Below, in pieces: positions 7,940 through 18,098 of a DNA stretch of 56,594 nt. The notes beneath the pieces are model-generated. The model made no database searches. It saw nothing but the letters and a program-made list of their open reading frames with translations, and was not told the DNA's origin. Position numbers and translations under genes: made by a program. The stretch comes from an uncultured Erysipelotrichaceae bacterium. Lineage in GTDB: Bacteria; Bacillota_I; Bacilli_A; Erysipelotrichales; Erysipelotrichaceae. The stretch lies in contig CAKMJZ010000034.1 of the NCBI GenBank assembly GCA_927435855.1, positions 1-56,594 on the forward strand, written 5' to 3'. Position 1 is the first letter of the stretch. The number at the start of each line of letters is the position of its first letter.

Positions 7940-9311
7940 AAGTTAGTCTATAAAGTGCTTGTGCATAAATCGCACACGCCATAATAAGCGATTCGATTTC
8001 TATGGCTTCATCTTTTTGATGAGCATCTCCGGCAAAATCCGGCAGTTTACGCAACGGAAAGGACATGCCGTAAGCAACAAAGTTAGGAAGCGTTCGGGCA
8101 TAGGTGCCACCACCCATGGTTTTTAAGGGAGTAAAGTCATCACCGCTAACTTCACGATAGACATTGTGCAATGTCTTTACTAAATCTGAGTTTGGATCTA
8201 CAAACAGCGGTTCTTTATGAGCGACTACCTCCATGGTTAACCAAGATGCATCTTTAGCTAAGGTATTTTCGATATTATTTATACAAAAGTCAAAATCGAC
8301 ATCATTTGGATAGCGGATATCCAGCGTTAAATCAAAGTTCTCTTTCTCAATATGAACGATTCCCAGATTCAATGTCAGATCATGCATATGTGCTCCATTA
8401 AACTCAATATTAAAACCAGTCCCGTGATAACTGTACAAACATGTACTTAGTGCAGCCGCAGCTTCATCCTGATAAGCAGCAGCTACAAAGTTCAACGCAT
8501 ATACAGCCGCATTCTGACCTTTTTGTGGAGTTGATGCGTGTGAGTATTTACCTTCAAATGTATATTCAGTCGAATCAGCCAAATATTTATACGATGCTTT
8601 AATGCGATGACTGCGACAGAAAAGTCGTAATTCATCCTCTTTTGGCTTACCAAAGACTTCTACGGTACATTTGCCTAAAACGATGTTGGGACGCTCTCCA
8701 CCATGCAAACTTTTGATAACGGTTTTCTTTTGACCGGAAAGCTTCACCACCATAATGCCCTTTTCTCCGTAAATGACCGGAAAATATGCATCAGGAACAA
8801 AACCCATATCCGGAAGTGGCGCGTTATCGATATAATGTTTCATACAGCGCATGCCGGTTTCTTCATCACAACCGACAATAAGCATAATTTTCTTATTCAG
8901 TTCAACACCTAAATCTCTTATGATTTTCATCGCATAATACGCCGCGATCGTAGGTCCTTTATCATCACCGCTGCCACGCCCAAAGATATAACCGTCTTTT
9001 ACTTCCCCACCAAAGGGATCGACACTCCATCCTTCGCCTATAGGAACGATATCCAAATGTCCAAGCATTCCGATGCTTTGTGTTTGATTTCCGTAACTGA
9101 TCAAACCGGCATAACCATCGACGTCCAATATGTCAAATCCATCAGCTTTTCCTTTGTTAAGCATCCAATCTAGCGCTTCACGGATTTTTGGTCCAAAAGG
9201 CGCAATGGAAGTTGCATGTGCTTCATCACTTAACGAAGGGATCGCAATAAGAGCTTGCAAGTCCTCGATCATTTGATCTTGATATTTTCTGGCTAGTGTT
9301 AAAAATTCCAT
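7923..9311 (-). CDS. pepV: Dipeptidase PepV, M20 family
   Basis: Cytoplasmic zinc dipeptidase with broad specificity. The 462-residue protein shows GHLDIVPIGEGW (first zinc histidine), GRGSGDDKGP (bridging aspartate), DEETGM (catalytic Glu) and a C-terminal GGGTYARTLPN motif. An insertion lid domain fits the PepV rather than the DapE subgroup. The start is supported by AGAGAGG. It is the first gene of the long operon that runs through to ccpA. I see no clear promoter in the 150 bases upstream, although a TGTGATAAAAT element could serve as an extended -10. Confidence 0.93.
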   Translation of the reverse strand: MEFLTLARKYQDQMIEDLQALIAIPSLSDEAHATSIAPFGPKIREALDWMLNKGKADGFDILDVDGYAGLISYGNQTQSIGMLGHLDIVPIGEGWSVDPFGGEVKDGYIFGRGSGDDKGPTIAAYYAMKIIRDLGVELNKKIMLIVGCDEETGMRCMKHYIDNAPLPDMGFVPDAYFPVIYGEKGIMVVKLSGQKKTVIKSLHGGERPNIVLGKCTVEVFGKPKEDELRLFCRSHRIKASYKYLADSTEYTFEGKYSHASTPQKGQNAAVYALNFVAAAYQDEAAAALSTCLYSYHGTGFNIEFNGAHMHDLTLNLGIVHIEKENFDLTLDIRYPNDVDFDFCINNIENTLAKDASWLTMEVVAHKEPLFVDPNSDLVKTLHNVYREVSGDDFTPLKTMGGGTYARTLPNFVAYGMSFPLRKLPDFAGDAHQKDEAIEIESLIMACAIYAQALYRLTYENEK

Positions 9312-9463
9312 GGGTTAACCTCTCTTTACACTTTGTATTTTATCACAATGCTATCAGGGATACTATGCTAATGTCCACAGGAAAACCAATATACCATCTG
9401 AATAAATGATCAAGAAATTTGATGAACAGATGTTTATTTATGACAGATCATGGACATTTTTTT

Positions 9464-9492
9464 AAAAAAAAGGATTGATTGCTCAACCCTTT
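9464..9492 (-). terminator. Intrinsic terminator after pnp
   Basis: The minus strand reads AAAGGGTTGA-GCAA-TCAATCCTTT followed by a T run. It separates pnp from the pepV operon. Confidence 0.85.
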
Positions 9493-9498
9493 GGTAAC

Positions 9499-11679
9499 CT
9501 ATTCTCTTGGTTTTCTTTTATTTCTGTCAAATGTACCTGTACCACGCGGACGTTCCGGCTTTTCGACGTAACCCTCAGGTTTAGGAAGCAATGCTTTTCT
9601 TGATACATTGACTCTGCCCTTTTCATCGATCTCAGTAACGATAACCTTAACAATGTCTCCCAATTTCAATACATCTGAAGTGTTTTCTACACGTTCATGA
9701 GAAATTTTCGAAACATGCAATAATCCGTCAGTGCCTGAGAATAGTTCGACAAATGCGCCAAAGCTTTCAACACGTACAACTTTTCCTTCATAGATTTCGC
9801 CAACTTTCGCAACACGAACGATCGTTTCGATCATATCGGCTGCTTTACGAATGGCAGCCATATCCTGATGATAAATCACAACGCGGCCATCATCTTCAAT
9901 GTCAATTTTGACATTATCACAATCAGCGATGATTTGATTGATGATCTTACCACCGGCTCCGATAACATCACGAATCTTGTCAGTAGGTATTTTCATCATA
10001 TGAATTTTCGGAGCATACTTACCAACTTCACTGCGAGGCTCTGAAATAACAGCCATCATATTTTCCATGATTTGAACGCGGCCGATTTTTGCTTGAGCCA
10101 AAGCTTCACGCAAGATGTCCGTGGTCAGACCTTCGATTTTAATGTCCATTTGCAAGGCAGTGATACCAACTTTAGTACCAGCAACCTTAAAGTCCATATC
10201 GCCAAAATGATCTTCCATCCCTTGGATGTCTGTCAATACGGTGTAATAATCGCCATAAGTGACTAATCCCATCGCGATACCGGCGACCGGCGCTTTGATT
10301 GGAACACCTGCAGCCATCAATGCCATAGTTCCGGCACAGATAGATGCTTGTGATGATGAACCGTTGGATTCCAACGTTTCCGCAACCAAACGAATGGCAT
10401 ACGGGAATTCTTCTTCGGTAGGCAATACGACAGCAAGCGCACGTTCTCCCAATGCTCCATGACCGATTTCGCGGCGTCCTGGCCCACGGATCGGACCAGT
10501 TTCACCAACTGAGAACTGCGGGAAATTGTAATGATGCATAAAACGCTTCGATTCGATATCTGTCATATCATCGATGATTTGGGTATCCCCCATCGCACCT
10601 AACGTACATATTGACATGACTTGAGTTTCCCCACGGGTAAACAAGGCACTGCCATGAACACGCGCAAGTAAATCAATTTGCGAATTCAACGCACGTAATT
10701 CATCGATGCCGCGTCCATCCGGACGGATTTTCTCAACGGAAATCAAACGACGGATTTCATCGGAAACGATATCATGACAAATCTGTTTGACTTGCTTGAT
10801 TGTTTTATCTTTTACTTTATCACTAGCATAATCCAACCCTTCATAATATGTGACCATTTCAGCTTCGATATCTTCGATTGCTCCATAACGGACCAATTTT
10901 TCTTTAATACGAACAGCATCTTCTAAACGACTTTGGCATAAACCACGTAATTGCTGATTTAATTGAGCATCAACACCATACAGCGCGATTTCACGTTTCG
11001 GCTTACCTACTTTGGCGACAATCTCTTCTTGAAATTCGCAAAGACGTTTGATAAATTCATGACCAAACAGCATCGCATCCAACATATCTTCTTCACTGAC
11101 TTCCTTGGCTCCGGCCTCAACCATGTTGATAGCCTTCTTTGTTCCTGCAACCGTTAAATTGATATCCGAAACTTCAAGTTCAGCTACCGTCGGATTGATG
11201 ATTAATTCACCATTGATACGACCGACGATGACACCTGCAATCGGACCATTAAACGGAATATCGGAAACACAAATTGCCAATGAAGCACCAAACATTGCGG
11301 CCATATCTGCGGAACAGTCATTATCTGCCGATAATACGGTATTAACGACTTGAACTTCATTACGGAACCCATCCGCAAACAATGGTCGGATCGGACGATC
11401 GATCAAACGTGCAGTTAATGTCGCATGTTCACTCGGTCTGCCTTCACGACGCAAGAATCCACCTGGGATCTTACCCACTGAATACAGCTTTTCTTCAAAT
11501 GTGACCGTCAACGGAAAGAAATCCAAATCCTTGGCATTCTTACTTGCAGTTGCGGCCGATAATACTGCAGTTTCTTCATAACGAATCAATGCTGATCCGC
11601 CGGCTTGCTTGGCTAACTCACCGGTTTCCACAATTAGACTTCTTCCTGCGAAGTCTAAACTAAATACTTCTTTTGCCAT
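9499..11679 (-). CDS. pnp: Polynucleotide phosphorylase
   Basis: Phosphorolytic 3'-5' exoribonuclease and degradosome component. The 726-residue protein has two RNase PH domains ([18 protein letters not shown] and [11 protein letters not shown]...ALFTRGETQ). A KH domain ([15 protein letters not shown]) and a C-terminal S1 domain ([20 protein letters not shown]) follow. It begins [13 protein letters not shown] after AGAGGTG. A probable own promoter sits in the 62-base gap after orr. In most Bacillota pnp directly follows rpsO; here rpsO lies about 13 kb upstream on the same strand with catabolic and efflux operons in between. Confidence 0.98.
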   Translation of the reverse strand: MAKEVFSLDFAGRSLIVETGELAKQAGGSALIRYEETAVLSAATASKNAKDLDFFPLTVTFEEKLYSVGKIPGGFLRREGRPSEHATLTARLIDRPIRPLFADGFRNEVQVVNTVLSADNDCSADMAAMFGASLAICVSDIPFNGPIAGVIVGRINGELIINPTVAELEVSDINLTVAGTKKAINMVEAGAKEVSEEDMLDAMLFGHEFIKRLCEFQEEIVAKVGKPKREIALYGVDAQLNQQLRGLCQSRLEDAVRIKEKLVRYGAIEDIEAEMVTYYEGLDYASDKVKDKTIKQVKQICHDIVSDEIRRLISVEKIRPDGRGIDELRALNSQIDLLARVHGSALFTRGETQVMSICTLGAMGDTQIIDDMTDIESKRFMHHYNFPQFSVGETGPIRGPGRREIGHGALGERALAVVLPTEEEFPYAIRLVAETLESNGSSSQASICAGTMALMAAGVPIKAPVAGIAMGLVTYGDYYTVLTDIQGMEDHFGDMDFKVAGTKVGITALQMDIKIEGLTTDILREALAQAKIGRVQIMENMMAVISEPRSEVGKYAPKIHMMKIPTDKIRDVIGAGGKIINQIIADCDNVKIDIEDDGRVVIYHQDMAAIRKAADMIETIVRVAKVGEIYEGKVVRVESFGAFVELFSGTDGLLHVSKISHERVENTSDVLKLGDIVKVIVTEIDEKGRVNVSRKALLPKPEGYVEKPERPRGTGTFDRNKRKPRE

Positions 11680-11703
11680 ATTTTCACCTCTTTTAACTAA
11701 TTG

Positions 11704-11733
11704 ATTGTATCATAAAACAGGGTGCGATGTCAC
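11704..11733 (-). promoter_or_regulatory. Promoter of pnp
   Basis: The minus strand reads GTGACA, 18 bases, TACAAT, with an upstream TG (TGATACAAT, extended -10). The -35 overlaps the hairpin that ends the ornithine operon. Confidence 0.65.
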
Positions 11734-11737
11734 ACCA
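11713..11737 (-). terminator. Possible weak terminator of the ornithine operon
   Basis: The minus strand reads GGTGTG-ACAT-CGCACC (six pairs, one G-T) followed by CTGTTTTAT. The T tract is imperfect, so read-through into pnp is possible. Confidence 0.5.
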
Positions 11738-11741
11738 ATTC

Positions 11742-12803
11742 TCATTTCGGGCACTTAAGAAACTGCTTTTCGACAAACGGTGAGAAAAACAGTCGTAATA
11801 AGCTTCCGTAACGAAGTTTAAAAGTTAAGATATCTCCTACCCGATGGCCACTGTCATGTGTCAACTCACATAGCAAATGATCGCTGCTAGCACCGATGAT
11901 TGATACATTGGGATCGAGTGCAACCATGTTCAAATCCGTATCGAGAAGTCCGATGGCACTGATAGCTACCCGTCGCATGCCTTTATCTTCGAAATGTGTT
12001 TTATTCCCAAAAGCATCAAACCCGGTTTCACCTACAGGCATCGAAGGTTTTGTTTTAATTTCAATAATTTGAGTGTGCAATAAAACGACATCATCATAAG
12101 TGTCTTCCAATCGAGTCTGATAAGCTGTTTCTACACCAAGAAAGAAAGATTCGCCTAATCGCAACTGATTGATTGGCAAATTCAATCCACGCTGAAGCAA
12201 GTGTAAACTTGATGAGTTACCACCTGAAACAATCGTGCAATCCGGCACGATTTGTTGGACCTTTTCCTGCATGACCTTCAGTTTTTCAAGAATGGAAAGC
12301 GTCGGTATCAGACCTCCAAAACACGTAAAGTTTGCACCTAAACCAACCAAGCGGATATGGCGAAAGTGTTTGACCATCTCCGCAAGTAAGTAAAGTTGTT
12401 CGATATTATGAATTCCTTCGCGCAAATCTCCCATATCGATCATCAGGATGATATCGTGAACTTTACCCTTGGCCCGTGCCGCAACCTCAAGAGCGATAAT
12501 GGTATCCCACTCGCTGTTTAAAGAGACATCAGATCCCATGACAATAGCTTCGGCCTCAGATTTCATAGGCAGACGAAGCATCATTTTACGCATAGGTAAA
12601 GGATTGCGTGCTAGATTTTCAATCCGTGAATCACCAATCGTCTTAACACCTTCTTCAAAAAAGATGCGATTAAGTAATGGATGACCCCCTGAGACTTTAT
12701 TGACACCGACAACCTCAATGCCTTGTTTTTGACACAACTCAGAAATCGTTCGTACATTGTGTCTGAATTTTTCACAGTCAATCGTTATTGCAGGATATTT
12801 CAT
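11742..12803 (-). CDS. orr: Ornithine racemase (PLP, alanine-racemase N-terminal fold)
   Basis: Interconverts L- and D-ornithine to supply the D-ornithine used by the aminomutase. The 353-residue protein has the fold-type III PLP lysine segment VVGVNKVSGGHP, a (beta/alpha)8 barrel and GGNSSSLHLL near the phosphate site. It is the last gene of the ornithine operon and overlaps the GlmL-like gene by 4 bases. Similar proteins are annotated as alanine/ornithine racemase family enzymes; the operon context points to ornithine. Confidence 0.9.
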   Translation of the reverse strand: MKYPAITIDCEKFRHNVRTISELCQKQGIEVVGVNKVSGGHPLLNRIFFEEGVKTIGDSRIENLARNPLPMRKMMLRLPMKSEAEAIVMGSDVSLNSEWDTIIALEVAARAKGKVHDIILMIDMGDLREGIHNIEQLYLLAEMVKHFRHIRLVGLGANFTCFGGLIPTLSILEKLKVMQEKVQQIVPDCTIVSGGNSSSLHLLQRGLNLPINQLRLGESFFLGVETAYQTRLEDTYDDVVLLHTQIIEIKTKPSMPVGETGFDAFGNKTHFEDKGMRRVAISAIGLLDTDLNMVALDPNVSIIGASSDHLLCELTHDSGHRVGDILTFKLRYGSLLRLFFSPFVEKQFLKCPK

Positions 12804-14143
12804 AGTAGTTTCCTCTCAATCAGATCGAGCATCAGTTGCTTGGCTTCTTGCGGATATTCTAGAGATAGTACGCCGATTGTTGATAGAAGATATTGTTTAT
12901 CTACCGATATTGAAACATTACTCGGTATTAACAGCGTCGGATCCATACTCTTTAAAGTTCTAGTAACCATTTCAATCGCATCTGTGTGATAAATCAATGC
13001 TCCACCAGTCAAAAGGATCGTCTTTACATCGGTACAGTCTTTACCACTGGCCATCGTTTTTCGACCACTTTGAAGATATAGGTAATGAATTTTTCCTACG
13101 TGTCGCGATAATGCCACATGAGTTGCTGCTTGTGTCAGACGATCGACCAACTCTTGCTGGCGAGCATTTTCTGCGATTGGTTGAAGTTGCTCAAGTAACG
13201 TACGCCAGTCATTTTCCGGTGGCTCTTTCATATGTTGGGCAACGATCATGCGATTTTTATATACACCCATATCCCCTTCAACCGTACGTTTGGCAAATGG
13301 TTCAGGGGAAGTCAATACATTGCGAAAGCGTTCACTGTCCTGACAGACAGAATGGACATCACTTGTAGCACCACCGATATCAATCACCATACAAGGTCCT
13401 TTGATTTCATAGAATAATTGAGCGGCCATATTCACTGCGGCCGGTACCGGTACGATACTCCCACTAACCAACTCACGGATTTTACTCATACCCACAGCTT
13501 CTGTGATGTGTTTTTCAAACACCTGCTGAATGAGTTTTCGTAAGGGCTCGACGTGAAGCTGATCAATGCTTGGATAAACGTTGTCACAAATCAGACATTC
13601 AACCCCTTTTTCCTCAAAAATGTCCATGATCTGGCGTCGGATTTCTTTATTACCGGCATAAATGATTGGAACATTAACTGACAGTTTACATAACATTCGA
13701 GCATTAGCGATGATCGTGTTCTTTTCTCCATAATCAACGCCTCCGGCAAGTAGTACGATGTTAGGTCTGATTTTTTCGATCTCTTTTAAATCATCCCCAC
13801 TTAACAATCCTGCCGTTATGTACTGAATATTGGCACCGGCCCCTAAAGCTGCTTCTTTCGCTGCTTTAACCGTCATATCCCACACTAAGCCGTGAACAGT
13901 CATTCTCAGTCCCCCAGCCGCACTGGAAGCCGCTAAAAAGCGTTGCCAATGTAACTCGTTGACATTCAGTTCTTTCTTAAGTTTTTCTATTGCGGATTTC
14001 AATCCGATGGACACATCCCCTTGATCTACGCTGGTTTCACTAACTCCTTTAGCAAGCCAAATCAGCGATCCTTCAGAAAGTTCAAAGGCATGTACCAATG
14101 TCGTAGTCGAACCGATTTCTCCAACTAACAATTCGATATTCAT
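12800..14143 (-). CDS. GlmL/MutL-like ATPase, probable reactivase of the ornithine aminomutase
   Basis: A 447-residue ASKHA-fold ATPase. MNIELLVGEIGSTTTLVHAF is the phosphate-1 loop, VLLAGGVDYGEK and MVIDIGGATSDVHSV the later nucleotide motifs. GlmL (old name MutL) proteins accompany B12-dependent glutamate mutase, and a homologue lies in the Clostridium sticklandii ornithine cluster. The inferred role is ATP-driven release of damaged cobalamin from OraSE; this is not shown by sequence alone. It should not be confused with the mismatch repair protein MutL. It directly abuts oraE and overlaps orr by 4 bases. Confidence 0.88.
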   Translation of the reverse strand: MNIELLVGEIGSTTTLVHAFELSEGSLIWLAKGVSETSVDQGDVSIGLKSAIEKLKKELNVNELHWQRFLAASSAAGGLRMTVHGLVWDMTVKAAKEAALGAGANIQYITAGLLSGDDLKEIEKIRPNIVLLAGGVDYGEKNTIIANARMLCKLSVNVPIIYAGNKEIRRQIMDIFEEKGVECLICDNVYPSIDQLHVEPLRKLIQQVFEKHITEAVGMSKIRELVSGSIVPVPAAVNMAAQLFYEIKGPCMVIDIGGATSDVHSVCQDSERFRNVLTSPEPFAKRTVEGDMGVYKNRMIVAQHMKEPPENDWRTLLEQLQPIAENARQQELVDRLTQAATHVALSRHVGKIHYLYLQSGRKTMASGKDCTDVKTILLTGGALIYHTDAIEMVTRTLKSMDPTLLIPSNVSISVDKQYLLSTIGVLSLEYPQEAKQLMLDLIERKLL

Positions 14144-16335
14144 TATTTGACCTCTTTACGGTGTTTAACTAAGAAAGTTGCGACTTGCTGACCTTTGGTC
14201 TTTCGTCCAAAGCCCTCATCCATGCCATTTACCCGTGCTATCTCCGGTGTGACCTGCGTTCCGCCGGCGATTAAAATCAATCGGTCTCTCACACCTTTTT
14301 CAACGCAGATATCATGAAGCTTTCTCATGTTTTTATAATGTACATCATCATGGCTGATAATCGTCGAAATCAAAATTGCCTCAGACGATGTTTCGATAGC
14401 CGCATCGACTAACTTCGACAATGCGACTGATGTTCCCAGATAAATGCATTCAAAACCGAATTTTTCGATACCGCCATGCTTGATATCGATGATTTCCCGT
14501 AATCCAACGGAATGTTCATCTTCTCCGACCGTGCCCGAAACTATTTTATAGGGTCTTAGTCTGACTTCCTCTTTTAGTACTTCTTCTTCCAAAATTTCAG
14601 GTTTTGGTTCGGTTTTCAGTGTTCGGACATCGATATCAAAAGGTACTTTCCCTTTAACTTCAACACGTGTTCCTTCCACAGGATGCATGACTTCAACGTG
14701 AATGACTTCCACTTCTTGAAGATTCATCTGCTTTGCACATTGAAGTGCCGCTGCTTTGGCTAAATCTGAAGAAAGCGGAAAAAACATGGTCAGTAAAACC
14801 ACACCGTCACCCTGCCATTCCATTTCCGGTTTAACGATACCACCCAAACGATATACTTCGGTTTCTTTCAGTCTCAGATAAACATTGTCTGAATCATCGA
14901 GTTCATCAATATAAATTATTTTATCTCGATCTTCAAATGTACATCCCGAAATAATCGAAGACGGTTTATTCAAATCATACTGATTGGTGTGATTAAGTCC
15001 GAAATGTGCTGTAACCGGAGCAAAATAATCACAATTGCGTGGATATACGGTATCAGCACCGATGCCCCCGTCAATCTTACGGGCAATGCCATCGCCGTTG
15101 CGCTGTGGATAAAATCCTGAATCAACAAAGAATCCTTGACTGACAGCCTCAAAATAACCCCCAACCTCAATCATCTCTTCCATCATTAAAATTGCTCGCT
15201 CTTTTAATTCGCGTATTTCTTTACTGAGCTTCTGGTTTGTACGATCGATTTTTATGTACTGATTGATTCCATCCAACCCGGCAAAAACTTGTTTAGCGGT
15301 ATCTATTGCCTCAATATTGTAAATGTGCCACGGAACATTTCGCCCTTCATCCGGAGTAATGGTTGATTGGATATCGGCGGATGTCAGTTGTGATATAAGT
15401 AGATTCAATGTATGAGTTACGGTTGCCTCACGCGTTGAGGACTCCATATATTTGGTATTCATCTGGGCCCGCATTTTTACATGCGAAAACAATTCTCTTA
15501 AAGCAATGGCATAAGGTAAGTCCATTCGTACACTTGGAGCTGGCGGGGCGGTGGGTGGGACGGTTGATAAGCAGATGTTCTTTTCATCAATTCCACAAGC
15601 TATGGAAAATGCCGTATTGATGGCATGTTGAACCAACAGTTCAGGTGTTACTTTCCAAGCTTCCACAGCGGTCGCATTGGCATTGTGAGCGCCATCGATC
15701 TGAGCCAAATTTCCATAAGCCATGATTGTCTTCGATTCTGCCGCATCTACAAAGGAGCGTACCATATTGATATTGCGATATAGAATATTGTATTGCGGAT
15801 CTTGGTGGGCACCATTGACCCCCTCTTCCACAAACATGGTGGCAATTTCCGGTCCGGCAACTCCTGAGACATAGGAATGATAATTGATAGGCCGCCCGAC
15901 TTCATCTTCAATGATATCCAATGCTTTTCGTTGGGCACGTACCTGCTTTCGGGTAATCGGAATGCCACCGACACCTTGCGGTGTTCCCTCAATCAAACCG
16001 TCAAAATGACTTTGTCCGGCCGTGCGGATGACCATCATATGATCAGCACCGTGAATGGCCGCCATACGCATCCGCCGAATATCATCCTCAAAACGTCCGG
16101 AAGCGATTTCTGTAGTGATGATGGCTTTGGGTTGGGGATCGATGGCATCAAAGGCATGGGATGCCGGCAAACCTACTGAAGTCATCAGATTTTCGGAGGT
16201 ATCGAAATACTCGAATTTGCCGATTTTCTGATGTTCAACGTGCTTACGCCAGATCCACCCTCTTCGACGGGGTACATAATCTTCAAGATTCTCTAAAATC
16301 TTCTCTATATCTAGTTTGTGATCAAACGTTTTCAT
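14143..16335 (-). CDS. oraE: D-ornithine 4,5-aminomutase, catalytic E subunit
   Basis: Moves the 5-amino group of D-ornithine to C4 to give 2,4-diaminopentanoate, using adenosylcobalamin and PLP. The 730-residue protein has an N-terminal TIM barrel. Its C-terminal Rossmann domain carries the B12 motif DEHSVG (DxHxxG, axial histidine near 608), later IISHDD and ILIAGGTQV. In C. sticklandii OraE the PLP lysine is 11 residues after the axial histidine; here that residue is the lysine in IIDIKHGG (about 619), which fits. It overlaps oraS by 14 bases and touches the GlmL-like gene. Confidence 0.96.
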   Translation of the reverse strand: MKTFDHKLDIEKILENLEDYVPRRRGWIWRKHVEHQKIGKFEYFDTSENLMTSVGLPASHAFDAIDPQPKAIITTEIASGRFEDDIRRMRMAAIHGADHMMVIRTAGQSHFDGLIEGTPQGVGGIPITRKQVRAQRKALDIIEDEVGRPINYHSYVSGVAGPEIATMFVEEGVNGAHQDPQYNILYRNINMVRSFVDAAESKTIMAYGNLAQIDGAHNANATAVEAWKVTPELLVQHAINTAFSIACGIDEKNICLSTVPPTAPPAPSVRMDLPYAIALRELFSHVKMRAQMNTKYMESSTREATVTHTLNLLISQLTSADIQSTITPDEGRNVPWHIYNIEAIDTAKQVFAGLDGINQYIKIDRTNQKLSKEIRELKERAILMMEEMIEVGGYFEAVSQGFFVDSGFYPQRNGDGIARKIDGGIGADTVYPRNCDYFAPVTAHFGLNHTNQYDLNKPSSIISGCTFEDRDKIIYIDELDDSDNVYLRLKETEVYRLGGIVKPEMEWQGDGVVLLTMFFPLSSDLAKAAALQCAKQMNLQEVEVIHVEVMHPVEGTRVEVKGKVPFDIDVRTLKTEPKPEILEEEVLKEEVRLRPYKIVSGTVGEDEHSVGLREIIDIKHGGIEKFGFECIYLGTSVALSKLVDAAIETSSEAILISTIISHDDVHYKNMRKLHDICVEKGVRDRLILIAGGTQVTPEIARVNGMDEGFGRKTKGQQVATFLVKHRKEVK

Positions 16336-16693
16336 TCAAAACACCTCCCGACTTGAAGTTGAGCGTGAAGAATGATTCATCAGCACACTTTTCAATTGTT
16401 TCACGAAGTGAAAGTCTATAATAATTCATAACTTTAATCAAACAATGACCCACACCGCTGCCAATCACTCCATTGGCAATCGCATATCCTACAATGGATG
16501 ATGCTTCGATACTACTAGCTCCCATACGTAAAAGCACCGAACGTTCGATAGAAGGTGTTGTATGTTGTCTGGCTAATTCGATCATCGGATCGACCAGTTG
16601 TTGACTCAATTGCCAAAAGCGGTTATGTAGCTCTTCATCCGTAAGATTTATCAATGAACTTCTTCGCTCATTGAAGTCATCATGTCGTTTCAT
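16322..16693 (-). CDS. oraS: D-ornithine 4,5-aminomutase, small S subunit
   Basis: A 123-residue accessory subunit that assembles with OraE. It starts MKRHDDFNERRSSLINLTDEEL and contains GVIGSGVGHCLIKVMNYY, matching the size and character of OraS. It overlaps ortB by 14 bases upstream and oraE by 14 bases downstream, indicating coupled translation and a stoichiometric complex. It has no cofactor motif of its own, as expected. Confidence 0.93.
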   Translation of the reverse strand: MKRHDDFNERRSSLINLTDEELHNRFWQLSQQLVDPMIELARQHTTPSIERSVLLRMGASSIEASSIVGYAIANGVIGSGVGHCLIKVMNYYRLSLRETIEKCADESFFTLNFKSGGVLNENV

Positions 16694-18098
16694 GTCCTAC
16701 CCCTTTCAACTCAATGAGTGCATTCTGTATCCATTCAACACTTTCATTGCATTCATGAGCCATATAAATCAAATCTTCGTTTGTAAACGAATGATTCGGA
16801 TGCATTTTTAACTGTTGTCTTAAGTAAGACAATCTCAATTGATTTAAATCAACATCTTGAGCTAGAATATCACGCGGATGCGCCGGAAAAACGATATTTG
16901 TACCGGCGATTTCATTTCGAGGATCACCAATCAAAATTTCAATACCGTTGTTTTTCGCAAAACTCAGTTGTGCATTGTAATGTTTTCCGGCACTGGTATA
17001 TTCCGTTTCCTGCACGACAATGATTTCATCTTCGCTCATATGTTGAGCTAATGAAAATGCGGCTGCCAACGAGGTATTGCCCGCCGGTCCCCGCTCCATT
17101 CCTTCAAGCTTCGCAAGTGCTTCAGTAATATAAAAGACTTCTCCCTGTTTGACCAGAAGATAACGGTCCATATAGCGCAGGGCACGTGCGGCGGAATAAA
17201 TGACATCTGAACGATCCGGATAGATTGCAAAAGGAAATCCGAAACCGGTATGACCGGTCGTAAATGATTTTCGATTGAAATCTTGATCGCTGGCCATGTG
17301 TAATCCGTGTAAATTTACACTGGCCGCAATGATTTTACAGTTACTGCCTGCTTTTTGCGCACCACGGGCTGTAGCGGTCAGATTCCCGCCACCGGCATGA
17401 GTAACAACGATGGCACTGGGATCCTTTCCTGTCAACCTTCGAATGTCATCCACACATTCCATTCCCAACGTTTCCAGTCCAGCGATACCGTAAGGACTGT
17501 ATAAAGATGCATTGAAATAACCGGTTTTATCCAAAAGGTCCAAAAAGACCACAAACAGTTCCGGTCCCACTGAACATTGAACGACTTCCGCACCATAGGC
17601 TTCGATTGCCCGTGCTTTTTCGATGATTTCAGGCTGATAGATGCCTTGAGAATCAAAACATTCCTGAACAATAATGCACTTTAAATTGAGTTTGGCACAC
17701 ATCGCCGCCACGGCAGCACCGTAATTACCGGATGTTGCCGCAATCACGCCTTTATAACCTAGTTTCTTAGCATGATATACACTAATAGCAGCTCTTCGGG
17801 CTTTAAAACTTCCTGAAAGGTTACCTGCTTCATCTTTTAGAAATATGCGAGCACCAAATCCTTCAGCAGATAGCTTTTTAATTAAGCTATTAATGTTCTT
17901 AAGTTCCAACATCGGAGTTGAACCAACTCCTAAAGAACTCTGAATACGCATGGCTTCCTCAATCGGATATCCCGTCTCTTCCATCATTTTTTCATAATCA
18001 AAAGCGATGTCCGATTGTTTATATTTTAAGAAGTCGACATCGATCGCCTTTTTCAGTATCTCATTCTTTCGATTGAGAATCGCCTGTGCTTTATTCAT
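16680..18098 (-). CDS. ortB: 2-amino-4-oxopentanoate thiolase, beta (PLP) subunit
   Basis: With OrtA cleaves 2-amino-4-oxopentanoate with CoA to acetyl-CoA and D-alanine. The 472-residue fold-type II PLP protein resembles threonine synthase/cysteine synthase. LSGSFKARRAAIS holds the PLP lysine, ATSGNYGAAVAAM the asparagine loop, and THAGGGNLTAT the phosphate-binding glycine loop. It overlaps ortA by 8 bases and oraS by 14. The pairing with ortA and ord makes the assignment firmer than the PLP fold alone would allow. Confidence 0.95.
   Translation of the reverse strand: MNKAQAILNRKNEILKKAIDVDFLKYKQSDIAFDYEKMMEETGYPIEEAMRIQSSLGVGSTPMLELKNINSLIKKLSAEGFGARIFLKDEAGNLSGSFKARRAAISVYHAKKLGYKGVIAATSGNYGAAVAAMCAKLNLKCIIVQECFDSQGIYQPEIIEKARAIEAYGAEVVQCSVGPELFVVFLDLLDKTGYFNASLYSPYGIAGLETLGMECVDDIRRLTGKDPSAIVVTHAGGGNLTATARGAQKAGSNCKIIAASVNLHGLHMASDQDFNRKSFTTGHTGFGFPFAIYPDRSDVIYSAARALRYMDRYLLVKQGEVFYITEALAKLEGMERGPAGNTSLAAAFSLAQHMSEDEIIVVQETEYTSAGKHYNAQLSFAKNNGIEILIGDPRNEIAGTNIVFPAHPRDILAQDVDLNQLRLSYLRQQLKMHPNHSFTNEDLIYMAHECNESVEWIQNALIELKGVGHETT

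Noticed and set aside
9312-9463. Promoter for the pepV operon
   Set aside because: Several AT-rich -10-like elements exist but none has a -35 at 16-18 bases, so I list no promoter feature.
12800-14143. Mismatch repair MutL
   Set aside because: The protein is an ASKHA-fold ATPase of the GlmL type; GHKL motifs of DNA repair MutL are absent.
16316-16335. cre-like TGAAAACGTTTG at the oraE start
   Set aside because: Only about 10 to 11 of 14 consensus positions match, and it lies within an overlapping coding junction, not at a promoter.
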